Shown one piece after another: positions 48,348-55,899 of a DNA stretch of 60,312 nt; the stretch's first letter is position 1, and every line of letters starts with the position of its first letter. A program made the position numbers and the translations under genes. The notes under the pieces were generated by a model. It was given only the letters and a program-made list of their open reading frames with translations. It ran no database searches and had not been told where the DNA came from. The DNA comes from a virus: the IMG/VR virus record IMGVR_UViG_3300043446_003285, positions 1 to 60,312 of that record; one strand, 5' to 3'.

Positions 48348-49094
48348 TTACGAATTTTGTGCTATCAGCTGTCTTGCCAAATTATCACGCTGTTGTTTGG
48401 TAGGTTCGCCCAAAATAACAATAGCTTGCATTTGACCAGCTTTTTCAACCATTAAAATTATGCACCTGCCTGCGTGGCTAGTATAACCAGTTTTGGTAAG
48501 CACAATGTTATCGAATTCGGACAGCAGTGCCTTACTGGTACTAGTATACACAGGCCGTTCTTTATATCCATATTTAGTTTTTACGACGGTGTAGATTTCA
48601 GGTTGGTTAGCCACAGTTCTTATAAAGTTATAACGATAAGCATTAACCAATAGTTCTACCAATTCGTTGGCAGTGCTGAGATTAAACACGCCCAAGCCAC
48701 TGGGATCAATGAATTTTGTATGTTCTAAATTTAGTTGAGCTGCTTTGACATTCATGGCCGAAATAAAAGCAGTTCTTCCACCAGGATAATTTTTAGCTAA
48801 AACTTCGGCGGCTGAGTTGTCACTGCGTACCAATAAACTGGTCAACAGTACACTGACCTGTTCTGTTTGTTTTTTATTAGTTTTTAATTTTTGATCTAAG
48901 TTATAGTGATCCAGGGCCACCATGGCAGTCATAAGTTTAGTAATACTGGCAATGGGCCTTACTACATTGGCATTGAACTGTTCTACCACAGTGTCTGTAG
49001 TGACATTATAAACTAGCACACTAGGCGACTGCGCGGCCTGTGCCTTAGAAAAAATAAACAAAGATAAAATAGTTACAAGAATTTTTCGCATCAA
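48348..49094 (-). CDS. D-alanyl-D-alanine carboxypeptidase/endopeptidase (S11)
   Basis: A 248-residue penicillin-binding protein. Signal peptide ends ...SKAQA (residues 1-20). Active-site motifs are S50-I-T-K53, S91-D-N93 and K201-T-G203. The C-terminal domain and membrane helix of PBP5 are missing, so it resembles PBP7-type endopeptidases. It would trim peptidoglycan crosslinks in the periplasm. A phage gene of this kind may remodel the wall during infection, block superinfection or aid lysis. Confidence 0.9.
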   Translation of the reverse strand: MMRKILVTILSLFIFSKAQAAQSPSVLVYNVTTDTVVEQFNANVVRPIASITKLMTAMVALDHYNLDQKLKTNKKQTEQVSVLLTSLLVRSDNSAAEVLAKNYPGGRTAFISAMNVKAAQLNLEHTKFIDPSGLGVFNLSTANELVELLVNAYRYNFIRTVANQPEIYTVVKTKYGYKERPVYTSTSKALLSEFDNIVLTKTGYTSHAGRCIILMVEKAGQMQAIVILGEPTKQQRDNLARQLIAQNS

Positions 49095-49098
49095 TTAT

Positions 49099-49374
49099 TT
49101 ACTTTGACCTACTTTTCTCTTGCTCAAGATCAAGGTTTTTCAGCAGTTTTATATCTTTGTGTGCTACTATAATTACATTATAATACTTGCCGTTGTGCTG
49201 CAAAGGCAAGTCTAAAATAATGCTGACTTGGGGTCTGTGGTCAGCAGTAATGATGGTGTCTACACCAACTTTGCCTACAAAAGGAATTTTATTCCAATGA
49301 CCATATACACGGTCACCTAAAAAATATTTAGGCTTATAAGAATTGCGTTCGAAGTAGTCTGTTAAATTAGCCAT
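49099..49374 (-). CDS. Conserved phage protein, unknown
   Basis: A 91-residue beta-rich protein (FLGDRVYGHWNKIPFVGKVGVDTIITADHRP), resembling small KOW/SH3-like folds. It overlaps the 83-residue gene by 8 bases. Function unknown. Confidence 0.55.
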   Translation of the reverse strand: MANLTDYFERNSYKPKYFLGDRVYGHWNKIPFVGKVGVDTIITADHRPQVSIILDLPLQHNGKYYNVIIVAHKDIKLLKNLDLEQEKSRSK

Positions 49375-49618
49375 TTAAGTACTCTGAATATTTTAGTCTA
49401 AAAAGTGTTTCAAGTTGATCATCATAAAAATCTAAAAATATAACTTCTATATATCCGTGGTCTTTGGACCATTCGCGATGAAGCCTTGGTGTAAAACCTA
49501 ATTCTCTCTGCATGGTTGATCTAATCATCCATAAACTAGGCTTCAATTCATATTCTTGTTTAATATGCCGTCTTAACTTGGCCCAGTGCTCAGTACTGAG
49601 TTTTATACTGCCAGCCAT
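49367..49618 (-). CDS. Small phage protein, unknown
   Basis: An 83-residue protein rich in aromatic and charged residues (IKQEYELKPSLWMIRSTMQRELGF). Its ATG overlaps the end of the next gene. No family known. Confidence 0.5.
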   Translation of the reverse strand: MAGSIKLSTEHWAKLRRHIKQEYELKPSLWMIRSTMQRELGFTPRLHREWSKDHGYIEVIFLDFYDDQLETLFRLKYSEYLNG

Positions 49619-49798
49619 TTAGTGTGCCCATTTTAAGGCAAATAGTGTTGCTTGGATTTCGTCTTTGAATTTGAACTGCCAGAGCTGGCCTGGGAATGGA
49701 CTGGTCACGCTGAATGAATCAGAACCAAATTCATTACTAGCCCAAAGTATTGCACGAAAAGTGCTGATTTTTGTACCGTCAACAGTGATTGTAGTCAT
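49619..49798 (-). CDS. Small phage protein (59 aa)
   Basis: A 59-residue frame starting at ATG 49798 (MTTITVDGTKISTFRAILWASNEFG). It ends IQATLFALKWAH, like the end of the 73-residue neighbour (YHAQWFMLRWAELV), so the two may be related. A -10 element ends 6 bases before the ATG and no ribosome site is visible, so the message may be leaderless. Confidence 0.55.
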   Translation of the reverse strand: MTTITVDGTKISTFRAILWASNEFGSDSFSVTSPFPGQLWQFKFKDEIQATLFALKWAH

Positions 49799-49803
49799 AC
49801 TGT

Positions 49804-49809
49804 ATTATA
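49804..49809 (-). promoter_or_regulatory. -10 element next to start codon
   Basis: TATAAT with extended TGTG. It would place the start site at or near the ATG at 49798. No clear -35. Confidence 0.4.
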
Positions 49810-49824
49810 ACACAACTTTGAATT

Positions 49825-50046
49825 TTATACTAGTTCTGCCCACCGTAACATAAACCATTGTGCGTGATATAGTCGTTTAAATGTGAATCGCCAATATGCA
49901 ACACCAGATGCGCCAGGACCAGTAACAAAGACTTCACCCCAACCCGGATCAAACTGTTCATTACACCACTGTTTGGCTTTGTAGCCTCGTGACGCATGAC
50001 CTGTCCAAGTTACTACATAATCACCTTTGATGCACTCTAGTTTCAT
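49825..50046 (-). CDS. Small phage protein, unknown
   Basis: A 73-residue protein (MKLECIKGDYVVTWTGHASRGYKAKQW) with many aromatic residues and two cysteines. Its C-terminus resembles that of the 59-residue gene just downstream. It overlaps the next gene by one base. Confidence 0.5.
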   Translation of the reverse strand: MKLECIKGDYVVTWTGHASRGYKAKQWCNEQFDPGWGEVFVTGPGASGVAYWRFTFKRLYHAQWFMLRWAELV

Positions 50047-50495
50047 TATGGTTTTTTAAGTATATCCCAAGTTGTCATTTTATCTTTGATTTCTTGTTCT
50101 AACTCTCGATACCTGTCACCCAACTCTTTGAGTTCAGCCCACTCAGCTTCCAATTCGACATTAGGTTGCAGAATGGCCAATCGTTGTTCAACTGCTTCCA
50201 TCCAAGTTCTTAGACTTTTACCATTCATGTTGATGTCAGCGTCTGCACCCATAATGTTTATTTTACCGTTTTGGTTCATTACATAAGGTGCATGAGGTGA
50301 AGATGCTGTCCAAATAGCAGTGGTACCCGTAGCGCCAGTGCCAGAAATAACTCCCGTAGTGCCATTAAATCCTGCTGTGGTATGACCAGCAATGCTATAG
50401 GTGTAACTTGAGCTAGTTGCATTATATGCTGTGCCACCAATTGTAACATTGGGATTTGTTTTCATAGTTTTCCATATGTAATCATCATCTTCCAT
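50046..50495 (-). CDS. Phage protein with beta N-terminus and coiled-coil C-terminus
   Basis: Start at ATG 50495 (MEDDDYIW) with a GGAG site; 149 residues. The N-terminal part is Gly/Thr-rich and beta-like. The C-terminal 60 residues (INMNGKSLRTWMEAVEQRLAIL, LKELGDRYRELEQEI) match a conserved tail module of T4-like cyanophage proteins. The function is unknown. Confidence 0.6.
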   Translation of the reverse strand: MEDDDYIWKTMKTNPNVTIGGTAYNATSSSYTYSIAGHTTAGFNGTTGVISGTGATGTTAIWTASSPHAPYVMNQNGKINIMGADADINMNGKSLRTWMEAVEQRLAILQPNVELEAEWAELKELGDRYRELEQEIKDKMTTWDILKKP

Positions 50496-50958
50496 CTGCT
50501 TCTCTCCAAGTATGGTCACCTAACCATTGTATGCGTTGTAGATATTGATAGTGTTGTGGTGGTGCTGTGGCCCAATCCTCTGGACCCAGTGATGACAGTC
50601 TTGTTAAATTCTTCTCGCTGTCCCACAATAGCCAATAATACTGCCCAGGATACAATTTAAAATCATACACCGCAGCATGTACCGCATCGGTTAAGTCTAG
50701 GCGTTTTTTTATGTCTGCGGCCTGTTGTTGAAGTATGGTAACCAACTGCATGATACGATCGTATTCCTGTTTGGCATGCATACGAGCCGCATTGACCATT
50801 ATGTCCTTTTGTTTAGTTACAGGCACAAGATCAAAGTTGGGTCCCGAGGATTCGGTGGCATAAGGTGTGACATTGCGATTGATAAAATGCACAAGGTCAC
50901 CGCCGACATTAGCGTCAAAGCTTGTTCTGCCTTTAGCAGTGTTAGTAGGTTCAGTCAT
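50485..50958 (-). CDS. DUF2452-type phage protein
   Basis: A 157-residue protein matching DUF2452: FDLVPVTKQKDIMVNAARMHA then a helix (YDRIMQLVTILQQQAADIKKRL), YPGQYYWLLWD. The start ATG directly follows the U-run of a terminator (50959-50964), and a weak AGG is the only ribosome site, buried in that hairpin. Thus its expression may depend on read-through or on the hairpin opening. Confidence 0.7.
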   Translation of the reverse strand: MTEPTNTAKGRTSFDANVGGDLVHFINRNVTPYATESSGPNFDLVPVTKQKDIMVNAARMHAKQEYDRIMQLVTILQQQAADIKKRLDLTDAVHAAVYDFKLYPGQYYWLLWDSEKNLTRLSSLGPEDWATAPPQHYQYLQRIQWLGDHTWREADGR

Positions 50959-50964
50959 AAAAAA

Positions 50965-50984
50965 AGCCTATACAAGTATAGGCT
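50965..50984 (-). terminator. Terminator after the beta-barrel gene
   Basis: A perfect 9-bp stem (AGCCTATAC/GTATAGGCT) with a 2-base loop, followed on the minus strand by TTTTTT. It ends the outer-membrane-type gene. Confidence 0.85.
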
Positions 50985-51007
50985 CTTTTGTAGTCTTTGT
51001 CAACAGT

Positions 51008-51535
51008 TTAGAAACTAAAACCAAGACCTAGACCAACTGCGTTTTCTTTGATGTCTTGAATGCTTTTGCTGACATTCAAATTAACGCTGACATTCTTGGC
51101 AACTGGAATGCTGTAAGTAGCAAAACCAACTGTCTGTTTGGTGCGAGTGACTTCGGAGCTGCCAACACGGGTCTTAACACCGGCTAGAGCAAAACCTGGA
51201 CCAACTGGCATGCCAGCAGTAGCACCTAGCAAACCGTAGTTGTAAGGTGTAGTACCGTTGTCATGGCCAACACCAACAAAAGGAGTTACCATACCAAATG
51301 CTTTACCGCCAGTTACTTCTAGGCTGCTTAGAACACCACCACCATCCAAACGAGCTGTACGGCTTTGTAGTCCCAACTGAATGCCACTGACTTCGGTGCC
51401 AGCGCGAACATATTGAGCAACACTATTGGTGCCACCTTTACCTGCGCTGACTTTGTCAACATCAACGCTGACATAGTTAGCGGCAAAAGCAGAACTGCCA
51501 ATGCTAAGAGCTAGAATAGCAAGAATTTTTTTCAT
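51008..51535 (-). CDS. Outer-membrane beta-barrel protein
   Basis: A 175-residue protein with a signal peptide (MKKILAILALSIGSSAFA). The mature part has alternating residues typical of eight beta strands and ends in GLGFSF, the aromatic C-terminus recognised by the BAM complex. It resembles opacity/OmpX-type small barrels. A phage copy might alter the host surface and block other phages, or carry receptors. It has its own terminator and a late-promoter motif upstream. Confidence 0.75.
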   Translation of the reverse strand: MKKILAILALSIGSSAFAANYVSVDVDKVSAGKGGTNSVAQYVRAGTEVSGIQLGLQSRTARLDGGGVLSSLEVTGGKAFGMVTPFVGVGHDNGTTPYNYGLLGATAGMPVGPGFALAGVKTRVGSSEVTRTKQTVGFATYSIPVAKNVSVNLNVSKSIQDIKENAVGLGLGFSF

Positions 51536-51552
51536 TGTTTTTCCTTAAAAAA

Positions 51553-51562
51553 GTTATTTATT
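51553..51562 (-). promoter_or_regulatory. Candidate late promoter (AATAAATAAC)
   Basis: Minus-strand AATAAATAAC, 18 bases before the beta-barrel gene, with an AAGGAA site following. Confidence 0.4.
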
Positions 51563-51597
51563 AGTATTTTTACTGATCATAAAAATATCAGTTATCT

Positions 51598-51672
51598 TGG
51601 TCCGGCGTGCAGGAATCGAACCCACATTCATCGGGTAGAAGCCGATTGTATTATCCATTATACTAACGCCAG
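51598..51672 (-). tRNA. tRNA-Arg (anticodon UCU)
   Basis: The 75-base gene folds as a cloverleaf: acceptor stem CTGGCGT/ACGCCGG, D stem GTAT/ATAC, anticodon stem ATCGG/CCGAT with loop CTTCTAC, T arm with TTCGATT. The anticodon TCT reads AGA. The discriminator A is followed by an encoded CCA. It has its own promoter. It may offset a codon-use gap for AGA codons in the phage. Confidence 0.92.
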
Positions 51673-51679
51673 ATAATCT

Positions 51680-51709
51680 ATTATAACACAAAACCTACTG
51701 TTGGGTCAA
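51680..51709 (-). promoter_or_regulatory. Promoter for tRNA-Arg
   Basis: TTGACC (51704-51709), 18-base spacer, TATAAT (51680-51685), in the end of the phosphoesterase gene. The start would fall near the tRNA 5' end. Confidence 0.65.
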
Positions 51710-52517
51710 AGGATTTTGGTCTTTCTTCGTAGCCAACATAGCCTCTTGGGTTACAAATAACGGTACACTGATACACAGGATACTCGAAAGTGTCATGTGT
51801 ATGTCCGTGTGTCCAGTATTTAATGTTTGTATTGCGCTCAATCAAGTCTTCCAAACTACTGCTATAACCACCATTCATATGGAAGTCATCTTGATACTTG
51901 GGTTTGGTACTGAGTCTGCTGGGACTGTGATGTGTGACCACAACCACGGGACGATCCGCAAATTGTTTAGCAATATCACTGATGTACTGTCGAGCCGCCA
52001 TGTGATCTGCTTTAGTTGCTTCAGGCGTCAACTTGTAGTATAGATTTTTTTCCGGATAGAAATTTTGAACAACACGATAATCGTTCATGTAGGATTTTAA
52101 AGTCCAAGCAGTGATGGGATCACCTTTATTCAAATCCGTCCACAGTGTAGCACCTACGACAACAACATCGCCAATTTCAGTATAAGACTTTTCCAACAGT
52201 TCAATGTTCTTAGGCAGCACACTTGCGAGATAGTCGCGGGTTTTATCAAACCTACCACCATAGTGCTCGTGATTGCCCATAACATAAATTACTCTATCAT
52301 ACTTTGAACATTCTTCATGAAAGAAACGAGTATAACGATCCGACCGTTTGAAATTGCCGTTGGCAGGCCCGCCTTCGTTCATGATGTTTTGAACATCATA
52401 ATCGGCTTTGACATGTTTAGCTTCACAGACATCGCCTGAGAGAATTAGGACTTCTCCGCCAGGTAGTTCAAGGTCTGCAAACTCTAAATGGAGATCGCTG
52501 ATAACAGAAAATTTCAT
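51681..52517 (-). CDS. Calcineurin-type metallophosphoesterase
   Basis: A 278-residue two-metal phosphoesterase with the usual order: DLHLEF (residues 8-13), GDVCEA, GNHEH, VTHHSPS and GHTHD. No signal peptide. The substrate may be a nucleotide or a modified end. The promoter lies about 30 bases upstream. It is unrelated in detail to the PlcP-like gene at the right end. Confidence 0.88.
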   Translation of the reverse strand: MKFSVISDLHLEFADLELPGGEVLILSGDVCEAKHVKADYDVQNIMNEGGPANGNFKRSDRYTRFFHEECSKYDRVIYVMGNHEHYGGRFDKTRDYLASVLPKNIELLEKSYTEIGDVVVVGATLWTDLNKGDPITAWTLKSYMNDYRVVQNFYPEKNLYYKLTPEATKADHMAARQYISDIAKQFADRPVVVVTHHSPSRLSTKPKYQDDFHMNGGYSSSLEDLIERNTNIKYWTHGHTHDTFEYPVYQCTVICNPRGYVGYEERPKSFDPTVGFVL

Positions 52518-52547
52518 TGGTCCGACTCAATTTCTATCTATGTCAAT

Positions 52548-52576
52548 ATTATAGCAGAATTGAGATTTTAGTGCAA
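52548..52576 (-). promoter_or_regulatory. Early promoter for the phosphoesterase
   Basis: TTGCAC (52571-52576), 17-base spacer, TATAAT (52548-52553) with TGC before the -10. A T4 late-type TATAAATA lies at 52589-52596, so both phases may use this gene. Confidence 0.7.
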
Positions 52577-52588
52577 TTGGGTATCTAG

Positions 52589-52596
52589 TATTTATA
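52589..52596 (-). promoter_or_regulatory. Perfect late-promoter core (TATAAATA)
   Basis: Exact match to the T4 late core on the minus strand, between a terminator and the early promoter. Confidence 0.5.
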
Positions 52597-52600
52597 GATT

Positions 52601-52623
52601 AAAAAAGGCACCGAAGTGCCTTT
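52601..52623 (-). terminator. Terminator after the winged-helix gene
   Basis: On the minus strand an 8-bp stem (AAAGGCAC/GTGCCTTT) closes a TTCG loop and is followed by a U-run. Confidence 0.85.
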
Positions 52624-52642
52624 GCGTCGGATACTTACAGTA

Positions 52643-52903
52643 TCACAGGCCCAAGGCCAAAGCACGATAGCCAGCGGCTACAACTTCGCGGCTAGGAGTG
52701 CCCAAACGGTACTCGGTAACCATAACATTGTTGCCTGCCTTACGCTGGTTAGCATAGACAGCAAAGCCAGCATGACGAATGCGGCTAACTTCAGCGCGGG
52801 GATTACCGATGCTGAAACGCTTGCTAATTTGGCTAGCAGTCATAACTTCGCCGTTTTGCAAAGCATTAAGAAGTTTGTGAGTTTTAGATTGTTTTGAAAA
52901 CAT
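52643..52903 (-). CDS. Helix-turn-helix phage protein
   Basis: An 86-residue protein with a helix-turn-helix core (MTASQISKRFSIGNPRAEVSRIRHAGF) and a basic, conserved tail (YRLGTPSREVVAAGYRALA). It probably binds nucleic acid. It has its own strong promoter and terminator, so it is a single-gene unit, perhaps highly expressed. Confidence 0.75.
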   Translation of the reverse strand: MFSKQSKTHKLLNALQNGEVMTASQISKRFSIGNPRAEVSRIRHAGFAVYANQRKAGNNVMVTEYRLGTPSREVVAAGYRALALGL

Positions 52904-52951
52904 AATTTAAGTTCCTTTTAAAAGTTACTGCTTACTAGCAGTTAAGATCTA

Positions 52952-52980
52952 TTGTAATGGAAGTTTTGATTAAGGTCAAT
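52952..52980 (-). promoter_or_regulatory. Strong promoter for the winged-helix gene
   Basis: TTGACC (52975-52980), 17-base spacer, TACAAT (52952-52957). The leader then holds a GCTAGTAAGC-like short hairpin and an AAAGGAAC site. Confidence 0.65.
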
Positions 52981-52988
52981 GACTTTGA

Positions 52989-53276
52989 TTAAAAAGCCAC
53001 AAGTTTATTAACCGAAACAACATTCATTACTCTAAATGAACGCCACTCGCCTTTGTCCAAACACCAAACCGACAGTGTTTCGGGTTTGTGAGCTTTTGGT
53101 TGTTTGTTCTCCACAATGGGCTGTGGGGGCAGTGCGTCTGGCCTAAGTGTGCAGGGCATAGTGCGTTCAGTGCCATCTACTTTTGTAAAAGTTACGCTGA
53201 GATCTTCTTGCAGTGCTTGGCGCAACCATGCATTGCGTTGATCCGCAGTAAATTCATTCCATTTGTCGGGCAACAT
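52989..53276 (-). CDS. DUF2693-like small phage protein
   Basis: A 95-residue protein: a helical N-terminus (WNEFTADQRNAWLRQALQED) then a beta-rich SH3-like half (LSVTFTKVDGTERTMPCTL; LSVWCLDKGEWRSFRVMNV). This fits the DUF2693 family in phages. Function unknown. Confidence 0.65.
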   Translation of the reverse strand: MLPDKWNEFTADQRNAWLRQALQEDLSVTFTKVDGTERTMPCTLRPDALPPQPIVENKQPKAHKPETLSVWCLDKGEWRSFRVMNVVSVNKLVAF

Positions 53277-53379
53277 TATTTTTTCCTTTAAGTAATTTTT
53301 TTAGAGTATCAAATTCCACATAAGCAACTGTCACAAAGACTAAAATTAAAATCAGTGTTAATTGATCAAAAGCATCCAT
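53254..53379 (-). CDS. Tiny membrane protein (41 aa)
   Basis: A 41-residue frame (MDAFDQLTLILILVFVTVAYVEF...) with one membrane helix and a basic tail. It starts at ATG 53379 in a TAATG overlap with the upstream stop. Its last 23 bases overlap the next gene. Confidence 0.5.
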   Translation of the reverse strand: MDAFDQLTLILILVFVTVAYVEFDTLKKLLKGKNNVARQME

Positions 53380-53606
53380 TACAAGTACTCTACATTATAT
53401 TTGATTTGTGGGTAGTGTTTTTTGAAATCTTTTATTTTTGTACACAGATAGATGGTATCATTTACTTCATAAATTCTAGCCAGTTCGGGAGTTTTGATTG
53501 ACAAGTTAATGCAACTGTCTTTGGACATGGGTCCCATAGCATATCTTGGACGCATGTCGGTATAATCAGCAGAAATCAAATAAAATACCAATAGGTATTC
53601 AGTCAT
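53379..53606 (-). CDS. Small phage protein, unknown
   Basis: Start at ATG 53606 in an ATGACTGA overlap; 75 residues (MTEYLLVFYLISADYTDMRPRY). Mixed alpha/beta, no known family. Confidence 0.55.
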   Translation of the reverse strand: MTEYLLVFYLISADYTDMRPRYAMGPMSKDSCINLSIKTPELARIYEVNDTIYLCTKIKDFKKHYPQIKYNVEYL

Positions 53607-53766
53607 TTCTTTTAACCCCAAATTCTTGTAACATAAGGGCCGCAACACGCCCATACCATTGTCTAGCTGATTCTTCGTCGTCAAATTCGGGACTTAGTTC
53701 AATGTCATGGTCTGTGGTTTCAACCCATACATATACTTCATCAAAGTCATCGTAGATCAGTGTCAT
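53599..53766 (-). CDS. Small acidic phage protein (55 aa)
   Basis: A frame from ATG 53766 encodes 55 residues (MTLIYDDFDEVYVWVE...), acidic with a helical end (WYGRVAALMLQEF). It is coupled to both neighbours by short overlaps. Function unknown. Confidence 0.6.
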   Translation of the reverse strand: MTLIYDDFDEVYVWVETTDHDIELSPEFDDEESARQWYGRVAALMLQEFGVKRND

Positions 53767-53975
53767 TATTTTAATCCAAAATGTTGTTTGATAATTCGTG
53801 CGGCACTGTCAGCATCTAAGGGAAAAGGTTCTTGACGCCACTTTAGTAATTCATTCGCACAATCTTTCACAATCAACTCGGCGAACTTTTCTGGATTCAA
53901 CTCTGGACAATCTACATATCCATTGCTGTAGTAATCCATAGCCTGATTCATAAGTTCTCGAATTCGTTCGTTCAT
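53766..53975 (-). CDS. Small conserved phage protein (69 aa)
   Basis: Start at ATG 53975 (MNERIRELMNQAMDYY). The pattern PEKFAELIVKDCANELL is common in small early genes of T4-like phages. Helical; function unknown. Confidence 0.65.
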   Translation of the reverse strand: MNERIRELMNQAMDYYSNGYVDCPELNPEKFAELIVKDCANELLKWRQEPFPLDADSAARIIKQHFGLK

Positions 53976-53976
53976 A

Positions 53977-54147
53977 TTACATCTGCTTTGCGTCAACAAT
54001 AATCATAATGCCAACCAGCAACCATAGCACACCAACAATAGGATCACCTGCCACAATGTCTGACACGGCTGACACCAAACAAAGTGCTCCGACCACAAAG
54101 CCAATTGTTTTACGGTTACGATCAAACCAAGTAATAAATTTATCCAT
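53977..54147 (-). CDS. Small two-helix membrane protein
   Basis: Start at ATG 54147 (MDKFITWFDRNRKTIG); 56 residues with two hydrophobic helices. It overlaps the upstream gene by 8 bases. Role unknown. Confidence 0.55.
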   Translation of the reverse strand: MDKFITWFDRNRKTIGFVVGALCLVSAVSDIVAGDPIVGVLWLLVGIMIIVDAKQM

Positions 54148-54301
54148 GATAGTCTCCCAAAGTCTCAATATTATTTGCCCAAATTTGATACCAACTGCAA
54201 TACCAAGTGATAAGAACTTGATTCATTTCTACCCATTTGTTCAAGTTTTCAATATAATCAGCCACATACATGGGCATGGGGCTACAGTTACAACCTGTCA
54301 T
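54140..54301 (-). CDS. Small Cys/Trp-rich protein (53 aa)
   Basis: A 53-residue frame (MTGCNCSPMPMYVADYIENL...) with the strongest ribosome site in this area (AAAGGAG). It starts 19 bases from the -10 of a strong promoter, so it is likely abundant early. The N-terminal CNC could bind metal. Function unknown. Confidence 0.6.
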   Translation of the reverse strand: MTGCNCSPMPMYVADYIENLNKWVEMNQVLITWYCSWYQIWANNIETLGDYHG

Positions 54302-54319
54302 CGCAGTCTCCTTTAAGCA

Positions 54320-54348
54320 ATTATAAACGAAATGACTATTACAGTCAA
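54320..54348 (-). promoter_or_regulatory. Very strong early promoter
   Basis: TTGACT (54343-54348), 17-base spacer, TATAAT (54320-54325). It would drive the run of six small genes down to 52989. Confidence 0.8.
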
Positions 54349-54350
54349 TA

Positions 54351-54584
54351 CTAGGATTTGAGAGCTGCCAGTGTCTGCTCTTGTGCTCGTTTTTCCAAAT
54401 CCGCTTCTTCAGCTTGTCGAATTTTGTAAGCCATGTTATTCATGAATTCCAAAACTGCTGCCTGGCCTGCTTCTGTAAAATGACTGTATTGTTCGCCAAT
54501 TTTACTATAGTAGTAATACCTAGGATCTCTAATAATTTCTTCTATGCCGCCGTAGATAAAATGTTTAAGTGCTGTTTTTTCCAT
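54351..54584 (-). CDS. Conserved small phage protein (77 aa)
   Basis: Start at ATG 54584 (MEKTALKHFIYGGIEEII), directly after the ligase stop. 77 residues, with an aromatic patch (RYYYYSKIGEQYSHF) and a helical charged end. This type follows DNA ligase in related phages. Function unknown. Confidence 0.6.
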   Translation of the reverse strand: MEKTALKHFIYGGIEEIIRDPRYYYYSKIGEQYSHFTEAGQAAVLEFMNNMAYKIRQAEEADLEKRAQEQTLAALKS

Positions 54585-54585
54585 A

Positions 54586-55899
54586 TTAAATTTTCTCACC
54601 AACTTCAAAGCCACGGAATCTGAGGAACCTCGGAAAACGAAGCGAATAAGTGCCATCTTGATTTTGTGTAACCGCATCTGCTCTTACCTCAATGATTTGA
54701 CCAATGAGATCACTACGACAGCGCCAAAACTCAATTCGATCACTATCGCTAAGACCACTACCAACATTGACTTGGATACTGCGTCCGTCGTCGACCCCTG
54801 AAGCCACCAAAGCCCCAAGCCTTCCCAAGTTTCTACCAGTGCCTTCTTCAACATCTGTGACCTCCAGACTTACTTCAATAAAAGGTTTCAATTTAAGCCA
54901 ATTAACTGATCGCTTGCACTCATAAGTGCCGTGAGGATCTTTGATCATAATGCCTTCATAGCCACCTGCAATAGCTCTAGCATTGATCTCTTTAAACTTT
55001 TCTTGTCCTTTTTTGGTATCAAGGTCAATGTCTTCCCAATCCAACACACGCACATTGGGCAGTTTGTCCTTGTAAAAACCATACCACATTTTCAATGCTT
55101 TACTGCGTTCAAGTTGGCTCTTGTCCCAACCACCCTGTTCAAACTGTGCAAGAGGCAACCAGTCAAACAAGTTCAATACAGCATCTCCTGCGGCCACATC
55201 ACTTTTACGATGCACCTGTGTCATCAAGTCTTGAAAGCTACTGCTCATAACTTCCCCGTCTAAGACCCAGGGTTCAGTCATTGCGGCGGCAGTGGCCTTT
55301 AATTGTTCTTTAATGTGTTCAAAGTTTACCAGCTCTTTGCCGTTGCGGCTGAACTGATCAACACGCCCATCAGGATATACAATGCTAATGACACGCACTC
55401 CATCAAGTTTAACTTCGATGAGTTTTCGGCCGCTAACTTTGCTCTCATGATTAGCACTGTCGTGAGCAAGCTGAACAGTAAAAACAGGGATAAGATAACG
55501 AGCATAATTTTCTCCTACTACATTGTTAATGGTTTTTTCCGACACTCCACAGCGAAGGTCTTTAATAAGGATACGACGATACCATCCATTCCATTCAGCT
55601 TTGGTGGCTGACTGCATCATTTTGGCAACGGTATCGCGAGCAAGGTTGCCTGTGACTTGACGATTAACGAAGCCAGTAATAATGATAGTAAAACTATCCC
55701 AAGATAAGCCAGGGCCGTCCGCATCTTTTTTCTCCGGTATTTGTTTAAGTCCAAAAGTCACAGTACTGTCTAAGGCCAGCCTGCAACCTTCAAAAAATTC
55801 ATTGTTGCCTGCTTCAGCCTGAGCAAGAATGATTGCTTCTTTATTTAAGCGACTACTATGACGCTCAAGATCGGCAATTACTTGATATGGTTTGTCCAT
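54586..55899 (-). CDS. 30: ATP-dependent DNA ligase (T4 gp30-like)
   Basis: A 437-residue ligase. The nucleotidyl-transfer motif is IEVKLDGVRV (Lys is the adenylated residue), with DQFSRNGKEL, WVLDGEVM, GGYEGIMIKDPHG and NWLKLKPF as later motifs. An OB-type C-terminus follows. It seals nicks in replication. It overlaps the SWIM-domain gene by one base. Its promoter is at 56275-56303. Confidence 0.93.
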   Translation of the reverse strand: MDKPYQVIADLERHSSRLNKEAIILAQAEAGNNEFFEGCRLALDSTVTFGLKQIPEKKDADGPGLSWDSFTIIITGFVNRQVTGNLARDTVAKMMQSATKAEWNGWYRRILIKDLRCGVSEKTINNVVGENYARYLIPVFTVQLAHDSANHESKVSGRKLIEVKLDGVRVISIVYPDGRVDQFSRNGKELVNFEHIKEQLKATAAAMTEPWVLDGEVMSSSFQDLMTQVHRKSDVAAGDAVLNLFDWLPLAQFEQGGWDKSQLERSKALKMWYGFYKDKLPNVRVLDWEDIDLDTKKGQEKFKEINARAIAGGYEGIMIKDPHGTYECKRSVNWLKLKPFIEVSLEVTDVEEGTGRNLGRLGALVASGVDDGRSIQVNVGSGLSDSDRIEFWRCRSDLIGQIIEVRADAVTQNQDGTYSLRFPRFLRFRGFEVGEKI

